This document shows positions 25,041 through 33,316 of a stretch of 64,000 bases of DNA, in pieces. The notes below the pieces were generated by a model that ran no database searches, was not told the origin of the DNA, and saw only the letters and a list, made by a program, of their open reading frames with translations. Source of the stretch: Erythrobacter aureus. GTDB lineage: Bacteria > Pseudomonadota > Alphaproteobacteria > Sphingomonadales > Sphingomonadaceae. The stretch's first letter is position 1, and every line of letters begins with the position of its first letter. Position numbers and translations under genes: made by a program. Location: contig NZ_CP031357.1 of assembly GCF_003355455.1 (NCBI RefSeq), positions 908,501-972,500 on the forward strand, written 5' to 3'.

Positions 25041-26937
25041 TCAGTTGTTGTGCCTGCCTTCGATCAATCGATCAACCAGGCTGGGGTCGGCGAGCGTCGA
25101 TGTATCCCCCAATGTGCCGTAATCGTCCTCCGCGATCTTGCGCAGAATCCGGCGCATGATCTTGCCGCTGCGGGTCTTGGGCAGCCCGTCCGTGAACTGG
25201 ATATGGTCCGGCGACGCGATCGGCCCGATTTCGCTGCGCACATGCCCGCGTAGTTCGGAATAGAGCGCATCGCCGCCTTCCTCGCCCGCGTTGAGCGTGA
25301 CGTAGCAGTATATACCCTGTCCCTTGATATCGTGCGGATATCCGACCACCGCGGCTTCGGCGACCTTGGGGTGCAGAACCAGCGCGCTTTCGACTTCGGC
25401 GGTGCCCATGCGGTGGCCCGACACGTTGATGACATCGTCGACGCGGCCGGTGATCCAGTAATATTCGTCCTCGTCGCGGCGGCAGCCGTCCCCGGTGAAA
25501 TATTTGCCCTTATAGGTGCTGAAATAGGTCTGTTCGAAGCGGCCATGGTCGCCATAGACCGTGCGCGCCTGACCGGGCCAGCTATGCGTGATACACAGAT
25601 TCCCCTCGGTCGCCCCGTCCAGAACCTCGCCTTCGTGGTCGACCAGTTGAGGGCGTACACCGAAGAAGGGCCGACCCGCGCTGCCCGGCTTCATATCATG
25701 CGCCGAAGGCAGGGTCGTGATCATGCAGGCGCCTGTTTCGGTCTGCCACCAGGTATCGATGATCGGGCAGCGCTTTTCCCCCACGACATCGAAATACCAG
25801 CGCCATGCCTCGGGATTGATCGGTTCCCCGACTGTGCCGAGCAGCCGTATCGAGGAGCGATCATGCGCGGTTACGAACGCATCGCCTTCGCGCATCAGAG
25901 CGCGGATCGCGGTTGGCGCGGTATAGAGAATGTTGACCTTGTGCTTTTCCACCGTCTGCCAGAACCGCGAATGGTCGGGATAGCTGGGTATGCCCTCGAA
26001 GATCACCTGTGTCGCCCCGTTGAACAGGGGGCCGTAGGTGATATAGCTGTGGCCGGTGACCCACCCGATATCCGCCGTGCACCAGAACACCTCACCGGGC
26101 TGATAATCGAAGATGTAGTGGAAGGTGGTGGCGGTCCAGACGCCATAGCCGCCTGTCGTGTGCACCACGCCCTTCGGCTTGCCGGTCGATCCCGAGGTGT
26201 AGAGGATGAAGAGCGGATCTTCCGCTTTCATCGGTTCGCAGGGGCATTCGGCATCGTTTGCCACCTCGTGATACCAGTGGTCGCGGCCCGCTGTCATGTC
26301 GATCTCCGCGCCCGTGTGGCGAACCACCAGCATCCCGTCGAGCGGCGTATCGTGATCGGGTTCGGCCAGAGCGGCGTCGACATTCGCCTTGAGCGGAATG
26401 TGCTTGCCACCGCGAAGGCCCTCGTCGGCGGTGACCACGAAACGGCTGCCGCAGCCTTCGATGCGTCCGGCGAGTGCTTCGGGCGAGAAGCCGCCGAATA
26501 CCACCGAATGGATCGCGCCGAGACGCGCACAGGCGAGCATGGCGAGCACGCCTTCCACGATCATCGGCATGTAAATCGTCACGCGATCGCCCTTGCCGAC
26601 GCCGATAGCCTTGAGCGCATTGGCCATGGCGACCACCTCGCGGTGCAATTCCCGATAGGTCAGCGTGCGGCCTGGGGAGGCGGGATCGTCCGGCTCGAAT
26701 ATCAGCGCGGCCCGATCTCCAAGCGTCTCCAGGTGCCGGTCCACCGCATTGTGGCACAGGTTGAGCTCGCCATCGGCGAACCAGGCGATGTGGACCGGAT
26801 CGAAGGACCATTCGCCCGCCTTGGTGGGAAAGGCCGACCAATCGAGGCGTTTCGCCTGGTCGAGCCAGAATTCGTCGGGCTGCTCGACCGATCGCCGGTA
26901 CAGTTCCTCGTACTCTTCCGGGTGCAGTGGGTTTCAT
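25041..26937 (-). CDS. acs: Acetyl-CoA synthetase, apparent one-base indel right after the start codon
   Basis: Acs activates acetate to acetyl-CoA through acetyl-AMP (EC 6.2.1.1). Seen are the P-loop YTSGSTGKPKG, YIFDYQPGEVFWCTADIGWV, WWQTETGACM, GRVDDVINVSGHRMGTAEVE and the C-terminal KTRSGKIMRR, whose Lys is the acetylation-controlled catalytic residue. The family sequence is continuous from HPEEYEELYRRSVEQPDEFW to the stop, but this frame has no ATG, GTG or TTG before 26744. The ATG at 26937-26935 is one base out of frame. Removing one A from the AAA run just after it gives M-N-P-L-HPEEY, a sensible start and 631 residues. The gene precedes crbR and faces the porin gene. Confidence 0.93.
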
Positions 26938-27024
26938 GGTTGGTTTCTAGGCGCTGGACGGAATCGAGCATCGATGATCTCCCTTCATCCTGTTCAATAG
27001 CACTCCGCCCCCATGCGCGCTTTC

Positions 27025-27035
27025 AGACGAAGGTC
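27025..27035 (+). promoter_or_regulatory. AGACGAAGGTC motif in the acs / porin promoter region
   Basis: The 11-base word AGACGAAGGTC lies in the 176-base space between the divergent acs and porin genes. The same word occurs at 16194-16204, 38 bases upstream of the DUF294-symporter operon. It could be a shared site for the CrbR-like regulator. This is inference from two promoters, and the word also occurs at 38681-38691. Confidence 0.35.
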
Positions 27036-27113
27036 TTACGACCATCTGCCCATTCCCGGCCAGTGCCGGGCACCGCATACTCGCGACAAAATAGAAGCGA
27101 GGGAGGTTGGGAT

Positions 27114-28502
27114 ATGGCACTGAAGGATATCGGAAAACACACCCGTGCGGCACTGCTTGCCGCGACGTGTCTTACAGCAACGCCGGCGGCGGCTCAGGAT
27201 GCAGGGATCGAGGAGCGCCTCGACCGGCTGGAGGCGCTGGTCGCAAGCCTGCTCGAACGGATGGATGCCGAACAAGGGCGAATGGATGCCCGCCAGGCCG
27301 AAACGCTCGCCGCGACCGAACAGGCACTCGCCGAAACGCGCGCCTTGCAGGAACGCCAGGTGCAGCTTGCCGCGCAGATCGACGAGCCGAAGAAACAGGA
27401 AGACAAGGGCTTTCGCGTCGGGAACACCACCATCGCCTATGCGGGCTATGTCAAGCTCGATGCGATCTCGCAGCGCACCAGTGGCGGGCAGGTCGGCACG
27501 GGCAGTATCGTGCGCGATTTCCTCATTCCCGGGGCTATTCCGGTGGGCGGCCCTGCGTCGGGATGGGATAGCGATTTCAGCGCGCGGCAATCGCGCCTGA
27601 TCTTCAAGACCGCCACCGATGTTGGCAACGGGCACGAACTCAATTCGCAGATCGAACTCGATTTCATGGTTACACCGGGTGGCGACGAGCGCGTGTCGAA
27701 CAGCTACCAGCCGCGCCTGCGACAGGCGTTCATAACCTACGACAACTGGCTTTTCGGCCAGACCTGGTCGACCTTCCAGAACGTCGGCGCGCTGCCCGAG
27801 AGCCTGGATTTCGTCGGAACCACGCCGGGCACGGTGTTCGAGCGCCAACCGATGATCCGATACACCAGGGGCGGCCTCATGATCGCAGCGGAGCAGGCCG
27901 AAACCACTGTGACCGCGCCAGGGGGTGCGCGCGTGCTGGCGGGCGACGATACGCTCCCCGATTTCGTGCTCCGCTATAATCTCGCGCGTGACTGGGGCTC
28001 GTTCAGCGCTGCCGGGATCGTCCGCAATCTGCGGATTACCGACGATGATTTCGGCACCGGCACCGACAGCGCTCTGGGCTATGGGGTCAGCCTGTCGGGC
28101 AAGGTCAAGCTTGGCGACAAGGACGACCTGCGCTTCATGGGCACCGTCGGCGATGGGCTCGGGCGGTATATCGGGCTGAATATCGTCAACGACGCCGCAT
28201 TGGACCTCGATGGCGATCTCGACCCGATCTTCACCTATTCGGGGTTTGCCGCCTATCGGCATGTATGGTCGGACAAGTGGCGTTCGACGATTGCCGGTTC
28301 CTATTTCAAGGCCGACAATCCCGTCTTGCTGACCGGCGGAACGGTGACCGACGAGAGCTGGAACGTGCTCGCGAACCTGATCTTCTCCCCTGTGCGTCCG
28401 GTCGATATCGGCATCGAATATATGTATGCGGAGCGCTCGCTCGAAAACGGGCTTTCGGGCAATCTTCAGAAAATCCAGGTGTCGACCAAATACTCTTTCT
28501 AG
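27114..28502 (+). CDS. DcaP-like outer-membrane porin with N-terminal coiled coil
   Basis: The 462-residue protein has a signal peptide (TCLTATPAAAQ) and a coiled coil of about 70 residues (IEERLDRLEALVASLLERMD through QVQLAAQID). An all-beta domain follows, starting IAYAGYVKLDAI and ending VSTKYSF with a terminal Phe, as in DcaP-type trimeric porins. Such porins pass small negatively charged molecules such as dicarboxylates. The gene is transcribed away from acs and within the acetate locus, so it may be the outer-membrane door for the same carboxylates (inference). GGGAGG lies about eight bases before the ATG. A 9-bp hairpin follows the stop. Confidence 0.87.
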   Translation: MALKDIGKHTRAALLAATCLTATPAAAQDAGIEERLDRLEALVASLLERMDAEQGRMDARQAETLAATEQALAETRALQERQVQLAAQIDEPKKQEDKGFRVGNTTIAYAGYVKLDAISQRTSGGQVGTGSIVRDFLIPGAIPVGGPASGWDSDFSARQSRLIFKTATDVGNGHELNSQIELDFMVTPGGDERVSNSYQPRLRQAFITYDNWLFGQTWSTFQNVGALPESLDFVGTTPGTVFERQPMIRYTRGGLMIAAEQAETTVTAPGGARVLAGDDTLPDFVLRYNLARDWGSFSAAGIVRNLRITDDDFGTGTDSALGYGVSLSGKVKLGDKDDLRFMGTVGDGLGRYIGLNIVNDAALDLDGDLDPIFTYSGFAAYRHVWSDKWRSTIAGSYFKADNPVLLTGGTVTDESWNVLANLIFSPVRPVDIGIEYMYAERSLENGLSGNLQKIQVSTKYSF

Positions 28503-28511
28503 CGCGGGGCA

Positions 28512-28539
28512 GCCGCCGGTCGATCATCTCACCGGCGGC
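28512..28539. terminator. Hairpin between the convergent porin and terC genes
   Basis: GCCGCCGGT (28512-28520) and ACCGGCGGC (28531-28539) are perfect 9-bp arms with a 10-base loop, in the 56-base gap between the convergent stop codons. There is no T-tract on either side; it may serve both genes. Confidence 0.5.
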
Positions 28540-28558
28540 GGCCTGAACAGTCTGGCGG

Positions 28559-29584
28559 TCACCTGTCTTTGAGCGGCGCCAGACCTTCGCCTTCCTTCGG
28601 CCAGTCCTCTTCCTCGCCGCCGCGTGTCTTCCATAGCGAATAGAGCACACCGGCAGCGATCAGGGCGGCGGTCACACCGAGGCTGACCCAGGCGGGGAAC
28701 TTCTCTCCGCCGAGGAGGAAGTCGGCGACGAAGATTTTGCTGCCGATGAACACCAGCACGGCTGCCAACGCGTATTTCAGGTAGTGGAAGCGGTGAACCA
28801 TCGCGGCGAGCGCGAAGTAGAGCGCCCGCAAGCCGAGGATCGCGAAAATATTCGAGGTATAGACGATGAAGGTATCGGTCGTGATCGCGAAGATTGCGGG
28901 AACGCTGTCGACCGCGAAGACCAGATCAGCCAGATTGATCACCACCAATGCCAGCAGCAGCGGGGTTGCGGCGCGAACCATGCGTCCCGTTTTTTCGTCG
29001 CGCACCCTCACCAGAAATTTCTGCCCATGAAGTTCGGGCGTCACGCGCATGTGGCGGCTGATCCAGCGGACTACCGGATTGTTGCCCACGTCCATGGGCT
29101 GATCCCCGGCGAAGAACATCTTGATGCCGGTGAAGATGAGGAAAGCAGCGAATATATAGAGCACCCAATAGGCTTCGGCCAGCAAGGCGGCGCCGCCCGC
29201 GATCATCAAGCCGCGCAGCACGATCACCGCCAGGATGCCCCACAGCAGCGCGCGATATTGGTATTTTGCGGGAATCGCGAAGTAGGTGAAGATCAGGCTG
29301 ATCACGAAGACATTGTCGATCGACAAAGCCTTTTCGATGAAGAAACCCGTGAAATACTGCATGCCAGCCGTATCACCACGCTCGAACCAGACCCACACGC
29401 CGAAAAGCAGCGCCACCCCGATATAGAAGGCCGAAAGCTTGAGGCTCTCGCCGATGCCTAGTTCGCGATCTTCCTTGTGCAGGATGCCCAGATCGAACGC
29501 TGTCAGGGCGATGACGATGCCGAGGAAAGCCGTCCAGAACCAGACCGGCGTGCCGAGCCAGTCGGCCATGAAGAGATCAAGCAT
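28559..29584 (-). CDS. TerC/Alx-family integral membrane protein
   Basis: This 341-residue membrane protein has about nine helices and the TerC signatures ALTAFDLGILHKEDRELG, FFIEKALSIDNVFVISLIF, NLADLVFAVDSVPAIFAIT and FAILGLRALYFALAAMV, with the acidic residues in the helices that define the family. TerC/Alx proteins are linked to tellurite resistance and to manganese efflux or metal loading of exported proteins. Its start overlaps the nhaA stop by eight bases (ATGCTTGA), so the two are coupled. Confidence 0.92.
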   Translation of the reverse strand: MLDLFMADWLGTPVWFWTAFLGIVIALTAFDLGILHKEDRELGIGESLKLSAFYIGVALLFGVWVWFERGDTAGMQYFTGFFIEKALSIDNVFVISLIFTYFAIPAKYQYRALLWGILAVIVLRGLMIAGGAALLAEAYWVLYIFAAFLIFTGIKMFFAGDQPMDVGNNPVVRWISRHMRVTPELHGQKFLVRVRDEKTGRMVRAATPLLLALVVINLADLVFAVDSVPAIFAITTDTFIVYTSNIFAILGLRALYFALAAMVHRFHYLKYALAAVLVFIGSKIFVADFLLGGEKFPAWVSLGVTAALIAAGVLYSLWKTRGGEEEDWPKEGEGLAPLKDR

Positions 29585-30779
29585 GGAGGGCGTCTTTGCC
29601 GATGATGCGACCGGCCCGAGGCGTGCCGGCCAGTACGGTCATGCCGATCAGCGCCGAAACCAGCGATCCGGACAATACACCCATTTTCACGGCATCGACC
29701 TGAGTCGAATCGACGAAAGCGAGACCGCCGATGAACAGGCTCATGGTGAAGCCGATACCGGCCAGGCATGACAGGCCATAGACATGCCTCCAGGTCACTT
29801 CCGGCGGCAATGTAGCCATTCCGGTCTTGGCCGCGATCCAGCAGGCACCGAAGATACCGATCTGCTTGCCCACGACGAGACCTGCGGCAATGCCGAGCGA
29901 GAGCGGCGCGAGGAGCGCTTCGAGCCCGGCCCCGGCAAAGGATACGCCTGCATTGGCGAATGCGAAGATCGGCAGCACCAGGAATGCGACCCAGGGGTGG
30001 AGTGCATGTTCCAGCCGCTCGAGCGGGCGTTCCTCGCCGGTCGCGATGGGGACGAACATCGCCGTTACCACGCCCGCCAGCGTCGCGTGGACGCCGGACT
30101 TGAGAACGCAGATCCACAGGAAGGCGCCGAGCAGGAAATAGGGGATGGTTCGCGCAACGCCGAAGCGGTTGAGCAGCAGCATTCCGGCCGCCGGAACGAG
30201 CGCGAGCGCCAGTGCGGAAAGGTTCATGTTCTCTGTGTAGAACAGGGCGATAATGGCGATCGCACCGATATCGTCGATGATCGCGATGGCGAGCAGCAAT
30301 GCCTTGAGAGCTACCGGCACACGGCTGCCAAGTAGGGCGAGCAGGCCCAGGGCGAAGGCGATATCGGTCGCGGCCGGGATGGCCCATCCACGGATGTTTT
30401 CGGGCGATCCGGCATTGATGGCGACGAAAACCAGAGCCGGGACCGCCATGCCGCCAATCGCGGCATACACGGGCAACGAGGCCTGCTTCCAATTGCGTAG
30501 CTGCCCGGTGACGATTTCGCGTTTAACTTCGAGCCCGATCAGGAAGAAGAACAGAGCCATCAGGCCGTCGTTGATCCACAGCACCAAGGGCTTGTCGATC
30601 GTAACCAGATCACCGGCGGTGAAATTCACCGGAGTGGCGAGAAAACCCTGATACTGGGAGAGGAGAGACGAATTGGCGATGGCCAGCGCGATCGTGGCGG
30701 CCACGATCAGCATGATGCCGCCTGCGCTTTCGCTGGAGATGAAGGCGCGGAGACGCTCGGTGGGGGTTGGCTGGGTCAT
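29577..30779 (-). CDS. nhaA: Na+/H+ antiporter NhaA
   Basis: This 400-residue antiporter exports Na+ (or Li+) in exchange for two protons at the inner membrane. The ion-binding residues are present: D139 in PAATDIAFALG, and D169-D170 in AIAIIDDIGAIA. They correspond to Asp133, Asp163 and Asp164 of the E. coli protein. Other family segments are FFFLIGLEVKREI and LAGIGFTMSLFIGGLAF. The full family length is present. It is followed directly by terC with overlapping codons. Upstream on the same strand lies the small ydcH-like gene, separated by a hairpin at 30787-30841. Confidence 0.95.
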   Translation of the reverse strand: MTQPTPTERLRAFISSESAGGIMLIVAATIALAIANSSLLSQYQGFLATPVNFTAGDLVTIDKPLVLWINDGLMALFFFLIGLEVKREIVTGQLRNWKQASLPVYAAIGGMAVPALVFVAINAGSPENIRGWAIPAATDIAFALGLLALLGSRVPVALKALLLAIAIIDDIGAIAIIALFYTENMNLSALALALVPAAGMLLLNRFGVARTIPYFLLGAFLWICVLKSGVHATLAGVVTAMFVPIATGEERPLERLEHALHPWVAFLVLPIFAFANAGVSFAGAGLEALLAPLSLGIAAGLVVGKQIGIFGACWIAAKTGMATLPPEVTWRHVYGLSCLAGIGFTMSLFIGGLAFVDSTQVDAVKMGVLSGSLVSALIGMTVLAGTPRAGRIIGKDALHA

Positions 30780-30786
30780 GGGTTAA

Positions 30787-30841
30787 TGGGGCGACGACCG
30801 GAGGGGGGAGGATGGGGATGGGGGTTCCGACCGTCGCCCCA
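30787..30841 (-). terminator. Inverted repeat between the ydcH-like gene and nhaA
   Basis: TGGGGCGACG (30787-30796) and CGTCGCCCCA (30832-30841) are perfect 10-bp arms around a purine-rich 35-base centre. It fills nearly the whole gap. It may end the upstream transcript or structure the nhaA leader. Confidence 0.5.
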
Positions 30842-30845
30842 TGGG

Positions 30846-31055
30846 TCAGCCTGTAAGGCCGCGCCCGTAGTAATGCCGCTGGAGAGCGACGATCTTGTCC
30901 TTGAGGCGCAGACGCAGTCGCTTCAGCGCCTTCAGCTCGTCGCGCGCAATCGCCGATTTCGTGGTATCGATCAGGCGGTTCAGCTGGCGATGCTCACGCG
31001 TGAGCTTGCGCAGGTAAGGTATCATGATCTTTTCATCGGGTGACTTGCGAGTCAT
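30846..31055 (-). CDS. YdcH-family (DUF465) small protein
   Basis: The 69-residue protein is mostly two helices of coiled-coil character and shows the DUF465 pattern LRKLTREHRQLNRLID followed by ELKALKRLRLRLKDKI. Its function is unknown. The ATG at 31055 is preferred over 31067 because GGAGAG lies six bases before it. It is divergent from the LysR regulator with a 100-base shared promoter space. Confidence 0.85.
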   Translation of the reverse strand: MTRKSPDEKIMIPYLRKLTREHRQLNRLIDTTKSAIARDELKALKRLRLRLKDKIVALQRHYYGRGLTG

Positions 31056-31125
31056 GCTGCTCTCCATTGTCTTGGACAGGGATATGCGTGAAAGCGGTGT
31101 GATAATCTAATTCAAATCCCATTCC

Positions 31126-31146
31126 TTAGCCAATAAGATATGCTAA
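31126..31146. promoter_or_regulatory. Inverted repeat in the LysR promoter, candidate LysR box
   Basis: TTAGC-N11-GCTAA has the shape of a LysR-type site, and its right arm ends ten bases before the GTG start of the LysR gene, within an unusually AT-rich patch. Autoregulation, and perhaps control of the divergent ydcH gene, would fit (inference). Confidence 0.4.
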
Positions 31147-31155
31147 TGGGGGTGC

Positions 31156-32070
31156 GTGCCTACGCTCAGACAGTTCGAAATCTTCGTCAGATTGGCAGAA
31201 ACCGGTAATATGGGTGAAGCTGCGCGGGGCCTTGGCCTCACCCAGCCCGCCTTGAGCCAGCAATTGCGTGCGCTCGAGGATAGGCTGGGCCTGCGCCTGT
31301 TCGAACGGGTCCCCAAAGGCATGCAACTGACACCCGCCGGGCGCGATCTGGTCGCCGGGGCGCGTAGTGTGATCGCCGCCGCCCGCGATTTTCGCGATGC
31401 CGCGGATCACGTCGCCGCAAAGCCCGCCGGTTCGATCCGCTTCGGCGTCAGTCCGACGATCGGGCCTTATCTCTTGCCTGCCGTCATCAAGATTCTACAC
31501 GAACGCTATCCCGACCTACGCCTGTTCATGCGCGAAGGTATTCCGACCGCGCAGCACGCCGCGCTCGAGGCGGGCGAACTCGACATGATACTGTCCCCCC
31601 TGCCGATCGCCGGACGCGGGCTGCAGGTCGAACCACTGTTCCGCGAACCGCTGCGGATCGTCGCGCCACCCGACGACCCGCTGCATGCCAAGACCTCGCT
31701 CGTGCACGAAGACTTCCGCGGTCGGACCTTTCTCACGCTCGATCACCGGCATCACTATCATCGCCAGCTCATGGACATTTGCGACAAATTGGGAGCCTCG
31801 GTGCTGTCGGATTACGAGGGCACGAGTCTCGATGCCTTGCAACAGATGGTCGGTTCCGGTGTCGGGCTGGCGATCCTTCCCGAACTCTACATTCGCTCGG
31901 ATGCGGGTGGGCTGGATATGGTGCGCATTGCCGAACCGGACGGCTGGGCGGAGTATCGCAGCCTCGCCGCAGCCTGGCGCCCCAGCGCGGCCTATGCCGA
32001 TCTGTACGCCGAAGTCGCGCAGGTGATCGCCGACGAGGCTCGCAAGCGCGCAAGCCTTCAATTGGCTTAG
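31156..32070 (+). CDS. LysR-family transcriptional regulator (OxyR-like group)
   Basis: This 304-residue LysR-type regulator has a winged helix-turn-helix at 1-60 (LRQFEIFVRLAETGNMGEAA, LTQPALSQQLRALEDRLG) and a periplasmic-binding-like effector domain (GVSPTIGPYLLPAVI through GSGVGLAILPELY). Overall it resembles the OxyR/hydrogen-peroxide activator group. The segment that should hold the peroxidatic Cys reads FLTLDHRHHYHRQ without Cys, so redox sensing of the OxyR kind is not supported. The start is GTG 31156. The flavoprotein genes that follow on the same strand are possible targets. Confidence 0.88.
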   Translation: MPTLRQFEIFVRLAETGNMGEAARGLGLTQPALSQQLRALEDRLGLRLFERVPKGMQLTPAGRDLVAGARSVIAAARDFRDAADHVAAKPAGSIRFGVSPTIGPYLLPAVIKILHERYPDLRLFMREGIPTAQHAALEAGELDMILSPLPIAGRGLQVEPLFREPLRIVAPPDDPLHAKTSLVHEDFRGRTFLTLDHRHHYHRQLMDICDKLGASVLSDYEGTSLDALQQMVGSGVGLAILPELYIRSDAGGLDMVRIAEPDGWAEYRSLAAAWRPSAAYADLYAEVAQVIADEARKRASLQLA

Positions 32071-32149
32071 TTTCGGTGCCTCGGGGTTGCACCGGCCAGT
32101 GTCTCAACGCGATTGACATCTCTTTGGCTGCCGGACACGTCCGGTGTCG

Positions 32150-33271
32150 ATGCGGAAGACCGGACCAGTTCTGCTGCTCGTCGGGGGCGGGCATGCGCAT
32201 CTCGGTGTGCTGGCTGACTGGGTAAAGCATGGCAGCCCGCGCGGCAGGACCATTCTGGTCACTCCGCACCGCCATGCACGCTATTCGGGCATGATCCCGG
32301 GAACCGTTGCGGGCGAATATGCGATCGACGAGGGAACCATCGACCTCGCCGCGTTGGCGAAGCGGGCCGGAGCGGAGCTGGTGCTCGACCGATGCACGGC
32401 GATCGACCCTTCGCATCGCTCGATCGAAACGGAGAAAGGTAGCCGCATCGCATTCGACTATTGCTCGATCGATATCGGCGCCGTTGCGCGGGCGCGGGAA
32501 GTGCTGGGCGAAGACCCGCGCCTGCTCGACGTTCGGCCGATTGCAAGTTTCATCTCGCGCCTGTCCGAAAAGTGCGAAGGAGCGGGTTCGGAGCGCAACC
32601 ATATTGCAGTGATCGGGGGCGGTGCCGGAGGCGTGGAGCTGGCCTTCGCCGTGCGTCGCCGCTTCGAGGATCGTGGCACGCGCGTGACTCTCGTCACAGG
32701 CGAAGCGGGCCTGCTCGATGGCTTTTCCCGCCGCGCGAAGGCGCTGGCCGAGCGCGCGCTGCGGCACGATGACATTGCCCTCGTCGAACAGGATGCGCGC
32801 TTGGAGGCGGGGTGCCTTGTTGCCGGGATGCGCACGCTCGAACCGGTCGACTTTCTCATTGCATCGCTCGGCGGGGCTGCCCCGGCATGGCCCGGCAGGG
32901 GCGGGCTTGCCGTGAGCCGGGGCGGCTTCATCGCCGTCGATCGCCATCAGCGATCTGTGTCCCACCCGCATATTCTGGCAGCGGGCGACATCGCCATGCG
33001 ACAGGACAGAATGGTGCCCCGTTCGGGGGTCCATGCGGTGCATAGCGGCCCCGTGCTCGCCTCCAATCTGCGCCGATTGCTGGGCGGCGGCGGTGCGATG
33101 CGCAGTTACAGGCCCCGGCCTGCCAGTCTCTACCTTGTCTCCACCGCTGACGGAAAAGCGATAGCCAGCTACGGCATATTCGCCGCCCATGGCCGCTGGG
33201 CGGGATGGCTCAAGCGCTGGATAGACACGCGCTGGATCGCATCTTTCGCCAAGCTGAGCGGGAGAGTGTAA
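32150..33271 (+). CDS. FAD-dependent pyridine nucleotide-disulfide-type oxidoreductase, SelD-N-like group
   Basis: The 373-residue flavoprotein has an N-terminal FAD-binding Rossmann motif LLLVGGGHAHLGVL and the group-specific block RHARYSGMIPGTVAGEYAID. An internal NAD-binding motif VIGGGAGGVELAFAV follows, and the FAD-closing segment reads HILAAGDIA. It resembles the oxidoreductase domain found fused to the N-terminus of some selenophosphate synthetases (Nterm_to_SelD) and NDH-2-like enzymes. No SelD domain is present here. It has no redox-active CxxxxC pair, so it may reduce a quinone or another soluble acceptor. ATG 32150 is taken; GTG 32144 is also possible. Confidence 0.85.
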   Translation: MRKTGPVLLLVGGGHAHLGVLADWVKHGSPRGRTILVTPHRHARYSGMIPGTVAGEYAIDEGTIDLAALAKRAGAELVLDRCTAIDPSHRSIETEKGSRIAFDYCSIDIGAVARAREVLGEDPRLLDVRPIASFISRLSEKCEGAGSERNHIAVIGGGAGGVELAFAVRRRFEDRGTRVTLVTGEAGLLDGFSRRAKALAERALRHDDIALVEQDARLEAGCLVAGMRTLEPVDFLIASLGGAAPAWPGRGGLAVSRGGFIAVDRHQRSVSHPHILAAGDIAMRQDRMVPRSGVHAVHSGPVLASNLRRLLGGGGAMRSYRPRPASLYLVSTADGKAIASYGIFAAHGRWAGWLKRWIDTRWIASFAKLSGRV

Positions 33272-33316
33272 CCGGCAGGTAGCGGCGCACGAACAGGCGA
33301 TCGACAGAAGGAATCC

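Noticed and set aside
25332..27113. Plus-strand frame running into the porin gene from within acs
   Set aside because: It is the shadow of acs. The porin signal peptide and ribosome site place the true start at 27114.
31156..32070. Naming the LysR gene oxyR
   Set aside because: The segment that should carry the peroxide-reactive Cys has His/Arg instead, and no catalase or peroxidase gene is adjacent.
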